A stretch of DNA of 64,000 nt, from contig BCKH01000001.1 of the NCBI GenBank assembly GCA_001600555.1, positions 5,035,546 through 5,099,545 of the forward strand. Reading direction: 5' to 3'. Source of the stretch: Albophoma yamanashiensis. Its lineage: Eukaryota; Ascomycota; Sordariomycetes; Hypocreales; Ophiocordycipitaceae. Under the pieces are notes generated by a model that was not told where the DNA came from, searched no databases, and was given only the letters and a program-made list of their open reading frames with translations. Both the position numbers and the translations under genes were made by a program. Below, piece by piece: positions 56,916 to 64,000 of this stretch; the first letter of the stretch is position 1, and every line of letters begins with the position of its first letter.

Positions 56916-58505
56916 GGCGGCGGCTGCTGAAGCTGTAGCTTCGGACGGACACGAGGTGACCTGATGCCGTTGCTTGGCCGCGTCCGGCTCCGTAAACGCC
57001 GAATCCCACGGCTTAGGTCCAGGCGCCGGTTTACGCGCAGTTGGGTAGGATCGCGCCTTCGAGATGCCTCGTTAGTGCGCGTCGACCATCGAACCGGGTT
57101 CACGAGATGGTAATGGAATCTGGGGGACGGGCAGCAGCAGGGTCGCCGTGTGGAGTCTCCGTGCCCCTTGGGTTTGCAGAGCACCGGGCCTCGCTGCCGG
57201 CTCTCCAGGAGGCTCGCGTAGCCAATAGGCTAAGGTACGTAGTACACCTGGTAATTAATGGATGATTAAAAACAGCGCTGATGCGCAGGGGTCAGCATTT
57301 TGGGAAGATGAGACCAGCGGGCCTCGCGGGAACAGGCGCCCTGCCTTGCTTGCGCGGGCGTGGGGTGCCTGCGTGACTGAGTCGACCCCCCTCCCTCGAA
57401 GTCAGCGTTCGATATGGCGGCATTTAGAGATGAGCTAATTACGAGTGTGAGAGGTAGGTAAGCAAGTAAGGTAGGGTGTTTCTGGGGAGCATGTCTCGCG
57501 GTCGTGTCTCGGCACTCGAGCCTCACACGAAGCACTCGTAGCTGCCGGAGCCCGAGCCATGAAGGGGCAAGGCTCGGGCTCAAAAACGGCTTGAGCTGTG
57601 ATGCCAACTATCGAGGCCCATCATTCCACCCCAGGAGTCACACTGCCGCCTTGCCCTGACTAGCCAGGTCCATCGCGCCGGGCGCTCCGAACCTCAGCCG
57701 CAGCGAGCCAGTTGCACTCCGTACCAGCGTCCATTTCTGCTCATCGTCTCTGCCACAAGGCTTCTCCCTTTAAGTTTCAAGGCGAGTCTTACTCGAACTC
57801 GGAAGCCAAACGAGGCGCGGACTGGTGTGAGGGTTAAGGATCCATACCTGCCGGGTCGTTCCAGTGGGGTGGCGTTGACAGTGCATTTGCGTAAGAAACG
57901 CTTCCCGTCGCGGGCCCCAACCTAGCGCATTGAGCAGATTTCCCGAAGCGCAAAGCATTCGAGGCTCCCATTGGGAGGGAGCCTTTGGTCTGGCGTCGAA
58001 ACTGGTTACATCGTAGAGGCAATCAAGGGTAGGGGGTGAGTGAGATTGGGTCGCGTCTTGGCCTTGGCTGCCGGCGGCTTATTGTCCAACTCGGGCCTCA
58101 GCTCGAGCGGACGCGCATTGTGGAACAGGCTGCACAGATCCGCATTGCTGTATCCTTATGTAAAGGATTACGATATCCCCTTTCATGAAAGGTATTGCGT
58201 CGCGATGCACCCGGTTGTCCCCCCCACAGCCACGGAAGCAGGCGACGAGGACGATACCTTAGAGACGTACGTAGGTAAGGTACCTACCTAGCAAGTATTC
58301 CCATAGAGGGCTTTAAATACCTTCGTACATAAGGTACTAATCGCACAGCGTTTGTCTATGTATAAGTCGTTTCCCGTCGCTTGTATGCCACACCATGTGG
58401 TGAATGCCGTCCCAGCCGTCTATGTACGCAAAGCAAATGCCTCGTCCAGTGCCCTCATCACCAAACCACCTCATCGCCTGGAAGGGCTCCCTCTATGACA
58501 CCTCC
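56916..58505. other. Intergenic, hydrolase promoter
   Basis: About 1.6 kb. Antisense frames overlapping 56227-57184 are shadows. Contains AGGTAGGTAAGCAAGTAAGGT near 57451, GTAGGTAAGGTACCTACCTA near 58271-58290 and ACTCCGTAC at 57716-57724. No gene supported. Confidence 0.5.
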
Positions 58506-60730
58506 TTAAGCCCAGCCCATCTTCTTGCGGAACCATGCCACCGTCTCCAGCCCGCTCTGCACGCGCATCCCCATCCGCGCGTCCAGCGTGTACGCTTCCC
58601 ACGCCTTGACTTTGTCGAGCTGCGCCTGGCACTCGTCCAGCTTGGCCCTGCGGTGCACCGCGACGTCGACCTCTGACGCACCCGGGGGCTGGCTGCAGCA
58701 CTCGGTCCAGGCGATGACGGCGAGCTCGTACGTCGCCGTCGGGAGGGCGTAGTCGTCTTTGTTGGGGCCTCTAAAGTCAGACCTTTTTACGCAGAGTCAA
58801 AGTCAGCTCAGCTTCACGTCACGGGGGGGAGGGGGAAAGAAACGAACCGATCGTGCGCCAGGACATTCTCCTCCAGCATCGCCCGCGCCTCTTTCAGCCT
58901 CCCCTGGGCCCTCAAGAGCGTCGACATGTTGACCGCCCACACAGCCACCTCGTCGATTTCAGCCTTTATTTTCGACAACGTCGCCTCCTCCGCTGTGCAA
59001 CGCTTCCAGCTCAAGTTGCCCACGGCTCGTTCTAGCTCCTGAGGACCCATGCGCTTCTGCCCGTTCCACATGTAGCACATCTCAACCGCAGGACTCGCCC
59101 CCACTGCGTCGGCTAGGTCCACGCCCAGCTCCTTCGCTCTGGCCTCCCACTTATGCACCTTGCGCTGCAGGAACGTCTCGAGGGGAAGCTGGCGCGCCAT
59201 GAAGCGCTTCTTGACCGCCACCTTGGGCGCCTTTCGCAAGTACTCCTCCGCCTTGATCTTCTGCCGGCGTGCTTCGGCGCCGTCGCCGCCGTGGACGGCA
59301 TCGCGGTACAGCTCCAAAGACGCGCACCCAGCAACGTAGTAGTACATGGCGGGGCTCCAATCGTTGACCTCGAGGCACCGCAGGAAGGTGTCGCGCGCGA
59401 GCACCCAGTCCTGCATAAGCATGGCGTCGACGGCGAGCTCAAAGTTGCTCAGCGCGGCAACTTGCTTAATCTTAGCCTCGCTGCCAGTCGTTAGTACCGC
59501 GACGGCCTCGTTCAGCTTCCGTTCGTTGGCCAGCAGCCGTGACTCTTCGACACGCCACAGTTGTGAGTCCGGGTACCGGGCGCGCATGTCGGCGAGCAGA
59601 CGGTGACACTTCTCCAGCGGCGGCCCTACGGATTCTGCGTCGTCGTCGTAGTCGGCCTCGCACGGCACGATGTCGACGGTGCCGAGCAGACCGTTGTAGT
59701 AACCCAGCAGCACCATGCCGGCCAGCGCCCCATTGATGTTGTGGTGCGCGGCAGAGCGCCACAACATGCGCACGCCGCGCGCGCGGTCTCCATGAAAGCC
59801 CACGACGGAGAGGATGCGCGAGAAGGAGGGCGGGATGAGGCTGAGGATCAACAGGATGACCCCGAAGCACATATTAGCACCAGAGTGAATAAATACATCG
59901 ACGGGGTCGTCGAGAGGCAGCAACGGCTCGTCCGGCAGCTCCGAAAACTGCAACTTGAGGGGCGACGCAGGTCGCGAGCCGTCAACGCTTGCATCGTCTG
60001 GCGTTGTCGCCGACGTCGACATTTGGCTTTCGCCGACCGGCGTCTGCAGACCGGATGTCGCGTCCTTGACGACCACAAACTCCTCGGACCCGCTGCTCTC
60101 CGGGTCCTCCCTGCTCGACTCGCCTGCAGCGACGCCCTCGGACGCCTCCCTGTCTTCACTGGCGCTCCCCACTGAGAGCGCTCCGTCGCTCATCGCAGCC
60201 GCGGCCTTCGCCTCGATGGCAACGATGCCGTCGAGGATGAGAAACGCCTTGCGCAGCTTGAGAAAGCTACGCATCGCCTCAACGAGGCTCTCGTGCAGCA
60301 CCCCCACCACGGCGCCCATGAGCTGGGCTTCGGCGCGCACAAGCTCGTACTCGGTGCCTGGAGGGAATACCTTGCTCGTCCCCACGCTATGCGCCGCAGC
60401 GTGCTTCTGTGCGCGTTTGAAGTCGGCCCAAGCGCGCGTCTCGCAGTCGGCCAGCTTCGCCGACGTCTCGGCCATGACTTGCTTCTCGAAGCCCAGCACG
60501 GATCGCATGAAGAAAGTCACAGCCGAGCCGAGGTTGTGGAAGGCCGAGTCGCCGCGCTGCAGGCCCTCCCATGCGCCATCAATGTTGTCGTTCATAATGA
60601 GGGCCGTCCACGAGAGCGCGTCGGCCAGCTGCTCCCGCTCTCGAGCCGCCGTCTCGGCCGCGCTCTTGCTTTCATCCGCGTCGACACCGGCGCTGTCCGC
60701 GCTGCGGAACCATCCGCTGAGGGGCCCCAT
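58506..60730 (-). CDS. IML2: IML2-family protein (DUF3808, TPR)
   Basis: Two exons, 60730-58848 and 58782-58506, around a 65-nt intron (GTTCGT...AAG), giving 719 residues in frame. The ATG at 60730 is the first in-frame ATG; the frame is open to a GTG at 60757. The IML2/TTC39 pattern is clear: an AFHNLGSAVTFFMRSVLGFEKQ opening, LMGAVVGVLHESLVEAMRSF helices, then GVRMLWRSAAHHNINGALAGM and a series of TPR-like helices through LEVNDWSPAMYYYVAGCA. The C-terminal exon (SDFRGPNKDDYALPTATYEL) restores the usual end. Yeast Iml2 is needed for clearing inclusion bodies with lipid droplets and is found at mitochondria, cytosol and nucleus. The acidic Ser-rich insert (about residues 180-260) is lineage-specific. 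Confidence 0.9.
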
Positions 60731-61853
60731 GGTGGTGGTGGCGGCACTGGCATCCACGGGTCACTTGCGCGCTGCAAAGAACAAGTTGGAGACTCTGCGT
60801 CGCTGACGCTTGGAATGCGGGAAGTCACGCTCTCAGCCGAAGTGTGTACGAGTAGCTCAGCCGTAACGAGATGACGTCGCGATCTGCAGCCCACCGGACG
60901 TGAACAAATCTCCGTTGCCAAGTCGAGGCTATGAAAAGCAGAATTAGTCGTTGGTGCCAGAGTCAAGAGTTTCGTAACGACCGTTAGGAATATTGTCCCT
61001 CCGTGATCACGCCCACTCGGCCTCCTCGTCAAGGTAAGCACGAGACCGGAGGGGAGACGACAACCGATCCGAGTTTTGTCATGGAAGTGAATGGCTTAGT
61101 GCGGCTCAATGTGACCAAAGACGCTTAGCGCTGAGCTGACGCATACTGCTCCAATTATATGTGCGGCGTCTTGTTGGCAGTGGCACCTTGCCACAACCTA
61201 ACTCGCGTCGGCTCAACGAGCAGGTCGAACGACAATGTCAGGTCCGCATACCGCGGCCCAGCTCGGACGAAGTTAACTGCTAGGGTCTTGGAAAGTGCTT
61301 ATGCTTTCACATTCCCCTGCCACGTCTCTGAGCGTTCGTGAGACGCCGGTGTGTTTTTCTCACAACGCAGCAAGCTTGTTAGTGCCATTTGATCTCTCTA
61401 GTATTACGGCAGCATTCGGGTTTAAATGTAGACATCGACGTTCGAAGCATCCGCGATTCCTTATAACGAATGATTCCTAAATAAATACCACGTTAGAAGA
61501 AGTCTTACTATTACTTAGGTGTTTAAATCACAAATCTACGAAGGAGCTGTTTCCGACTTCGCGGCGACCTGGGCACGCGATTCCGGCCCCCACCCTAGAC
61601 CCCAGAATGGAACCTGAGCTGCGGCGACCACCCCCCGGCCCAGTATTCTTCCGCCCCGTGATCCCTCCCTCCAGCATGCCACGATCCGACCACAGAGCCG
61701 CCGCACCTTCAGCCATCGACCATACCGCTAACCCGCCGGCAAACGAAACCACGCCTCGCATTCTGCACCTTGACCCAAGGAAATCCTCACGTACGGCCTA
61801 TAATCTCCTCTCCAGCTTCAACACCAAGCGTCGTGCCGATACAACCGCCTACC
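60731..61853. other. Divergent promoter region between IML2 and SEM1
   Basis: About 1.1 kb shared upstream region of two divergently transcribed housekeeping genes. A TA-rich stretch at 61430-61540 is the only compositional change. No TATA box at a convincing distance, no gene. Confidence 0.5.
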
Positions 61854-62298
61854 ATGGCTTCCACAGAACCCAAGACCGAGGACACGAAGTCCGCCGAGCA
61901 GTCCAAGCCCACGGAGCCCAAGACCGCGGCCACCGCCCTGGGCGAGGACGACGAGTTTGAAGACTTCCCAGTTGATGGTGCGCACCTCCCTAGAGTCACG
62001 AGATCACGGAAAAAGCGTGTGATGGCGCGATCAGCATCAAGTGCTGACTGATGGCAGACTGGCCCGAGGACCAGACCGAGGCGGCGCAGGGCGGCGACGA
62101 GGCCAAACACCTGTGGGAGGAGAGCTGGGACGATGACGACACGAGTGATGACTTTTCCGCGCAGCTGAAGTGCGTTTTGCGACCCGTCCCCTTCGATGAC
62201 ACCCACACTCCCGACATGACGTCGAGAGGGAGTTGGTACCGACGCTGACATACACTAGGGAGGAGCTCAAAAAGGTAGAGGCGTCGAAGCGGAGGTGA
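61854..62298 (+). CDS. SEM1: SEM1/DSS1, small proteasome and TREX-2 subunit
   Basis: Three exons: 61854-61977, 62058-62169 and 62259-62298, with introns of 80 and 89 nt (GTGCGC...CAG and GTGCGT...TAG). They give 91 residues in frame. The start ATG has a good context (acc before it). The acidic family core is intact: EDDEFEDFPV-DDW, then LWEESWDDDDTSDDFS and the C-terminal helix QLKEELKKVEASK. This tiny disordered protein is a lid subunit of the 26S proteasome and also serves TREX-2 mRNA export and BRCA2-like partners. The extended Thr/Lys/Glu N-terminus of about 30 residues is usual for filamentous fungi. Because it is short and split three ways, it is easily missed by gene callers. Confidence 0.93.
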
Positions 62299-62589
62299 TA
62301 TCTGCGCCGGGGAGAGCAACGCAGCAGGGCGGATGGAGCTGGGAACTACAGAATCATAGATTTGGGACCTTCATGAATCAACCACGTCACACATGACAAT
62401 CATCACACATGATACCCGGACAACTGGGTGATGTGATTTGCAGATCTCACACAAGAGGCATGAATCGGAACGGAGCATTTCAATATTTTATTTTGGGCCT
62501 CTTAGAGCTGGCTTCATAGCCGAGAGCACCCATGTCCTTGTGGACGCCGGTCATCAACCGGCCCCGACTTTGGGTATCGAGGCATACGT

Positions 62590-63839
62590 TTACTTACTCG
62601 ACAGGGCAGTGACGCCGGGCAGCTCCTTGCCCTCGAGAAGCTCCAGGCTGGCACCACCGCCGGTCGAGACATGGCTGAGCTTGTCCTCGACGCCATATTT
62701 GGCCGCAACGGTGGCCGTGTCTCCGCCACCGATGATGACAATCTTGCCGTCCTTCTGGCAGCCCTCAACGACCGCATCGAGCGTGGCCTTGGTGCCGCGC
62801 GCAAAGTTGTCAAACTCGAAGACACCGGCCGGGCCGTTCCACAGGATCGTCTTGGACTCGCCGATGGCCTCCTTGAACAGCTCGATCGACTTTTCGCCGC
62901 AGTCGAGCCCCATCCAGCCGTCGGGGATGCCGTCGGCGTCGGAAGCCTTGCCCGTATTGGCGTCTTTGGCGAACTTGTCGGCCGTAACGTAGTCGACGGG
63001 CAGGACAAGCTTGACGTTCTTGTCCTTGGCCTTCTTGACCAGCTCGGGCACCGTCTTGGCGCCGGCCTCGTCGAAGAGCGAGTTGCCAATGGCCATGTTG
63101 TCAAGCGTCTTCTTGAAGGTGAAGGCCATGCCACCGCAGACGATGAGCGTGTTGACCTTGTCGAGGAGGTTATCGATGAGCTGGATCTTGTCCGACACCT
63201 TGGCGCCGCCAAGAATGGCGAGGAAGGGGCGCTTGGGGGACTCAAGCGCCTGGGCGAAGTAGTCGAGCTCCTTCTTCATGAGGAAGCCGGCGGCTTTCTG
63301 GGGCAGGTCGACGCCGACCATGGAGGAGTGGGCACGATGGGCGGTGCCGAACGCATCGTCTTGGTAAGGTAGTCAGCGTACGACGTTTCCATCTAGACGG
63401 AGAATGCAAACCACTCACTGATGTAGACGTCGCCCAGAGCAGTCAGACCCTTCCGGAACGCGTCAACCTTGGCTTTGTCCGCCTTGGTCTTGTTGCCGTC
63501 CTTGTCCTTGGCGCTGCCCTCCTCCTCGATGTGGAAGCGCAGGTTCTCAAGCAGCACGACGGAGCCGTCACCCGCCCCGTTGACGGTAGCCTCCACCTCG
63601 GGACCGACGCAATCCGGAGCAAATGTGACCTTCGTGCCGAGCAGCTTCTCGAGCTCGGGCACGACGGGCTGCAGCGAGTACTTGGAGTTGACCTGGCCGT
63701 TGGGCCGGCCGAGGTGCGACATGAGAATCACGGTCTTGGCGCCGTGGTCGAGGGCATGCTTGATGGTGGGGACGGCGCCGACGATGCGCTGGTTGTTCGT
63801 GATTTTCTTGTTCTCGTCGAGGGGCACGTTGAAGTCGAC
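62590..63839 (-). CDS. PGK1: Phosphoglycerate kinase, lacking first exon
   Basis: Two exons are visible, 63839-63419 and 63359-62590, joined by a 59-nt intron (GTGAGT...AAG). They encode 396 residues from VDFNVPLDENKKI to the stop. The family's first about 20 residues (before VDFNVPL) are not found between 63840 and 64000, which reads as intron ending in CTAAC...GGCAG. Exon 1 must therefore lie beyond the right edge. Landmarks: MSHLGRPNG, SLQPVVPELEKLLG, LLENLRFHIEEEG, NDAFGTAHRAHSS, GGAKVSDKI, GLDCGEKSIELF, WNGPAGVFEF and STGGGASLELLEGKELPGV. The enzyme makes ATP from 1,3-bisphosphoglycerate in glycolysis, in the cytosol. Strongly conserved; long antisense open frames across it are shadows. 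Confidence 0.97.
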
Positions 63840-64000
63840 CTGCCGTGGGGTTAGCTTGGCATATAACCACGGCTTCTTCTCTATTTAAGCAACAGCCGCT
63901 GCCCATTGAAACACTGCGCGCTGCACGCTTGAAAATTTGGCTCAGCCCGTCACCATAAGCCTCGACTTTGTCGCCGCTCATCGCCACGGATGACTGGCTG

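Noticed and set aside
55518..57184. Several frames of 190-280 codons on both strands
   Set aside because: Low-complexity shadows of the disordered N-terminus of the alpha/beta hydrolase.
59955..60806. 283-codon plus-strand frame and neighbours
   Set aside because: Antisense shadows of the IML2-type gene, whose own frame carries the family motifs.
62671..63372. 233-codon open frame on the plus strand
   Set aside because: Antisense shadow of the GC-rich, highly conserved PGK exon.

Overview
The window is nuclear DNA of a filamentous ascomycete. Most complete genes carry one or two short introns (about 55 to 135 nt) with GTAAGT-type donors, CTAAC/CTGAC branch points and CAG/TAG acceptors. Many products are fungal secreted families (HsbA, DUF4360, secreted DPP IV, fungal-type phospholipase A2). 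Gene content suggests Hypocreales, perhaps a lineage that feeds on insects, nematodes or litter. I infer this from family content only and cannot name the species.

Left part (1 to about 43 kb) is gene-poor, with long empty intergenic stretches, and is rich in secreted, GPI-anchored or membrane proteins: the C-terminus of a GH89 alpha-N-acetylglucosaminidase; two small secreted or GPI-type orphans; an acyl-CoA ligase relic; an intact HsbA protein and a second, frameshifted HsbA copy; an LTA-synthase-like membrane sulfatase; two MFS exporters; a free-standing alanyl-tRNA editing protein; a secreted phospholipase C; another GPI-type secreted protein; a secreted phospholipase A2; an S10 serine carboxypeptidase; a DUF899 thioredoxin-like protein; dipeptidyl peptidase IV; and a DUF4360 secreted protein. 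Together they look like an extracellular kit for surface contact and for breaking down lipid and peptide.

Middle part (about 43 to 50.5 kb) is a decayed, TA-rich island typical of RIP-mutated DNA. It holds a Tc1/mariner-like transposase relic, a multi-exon gene relic of unknown family, the 3' part of a Tad-like LINE reverse transcriptase, and, fused directly to it, a broken gene with an Ig-like segment and an endonuclease/exonuclease/phosphatase domain.

Right part (51 to 64 kb) is conserved, GC-richer housekeeping DNA: a CWF19-like splicing factor, a long alpha/beta hydrolase, the IML2-type DUF3808 protein, proteasome/TREX-2 subunit SEM1/DSS1, and phosphoglycerate kinase, whose first exon lies beyond the right edge. 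The accessory-to-core border is sharp, near 50.5 to 51 kb.

The most unexplained signal is a 10-base motif, TACTCCGTAC, present in seven exact intergenic copies where about 0.1 would be expected by chance. Exon coordinates below were worked out by hand from splice signals and reading-frame continuity. All family names come from recognising sequence patterns, not from a search.
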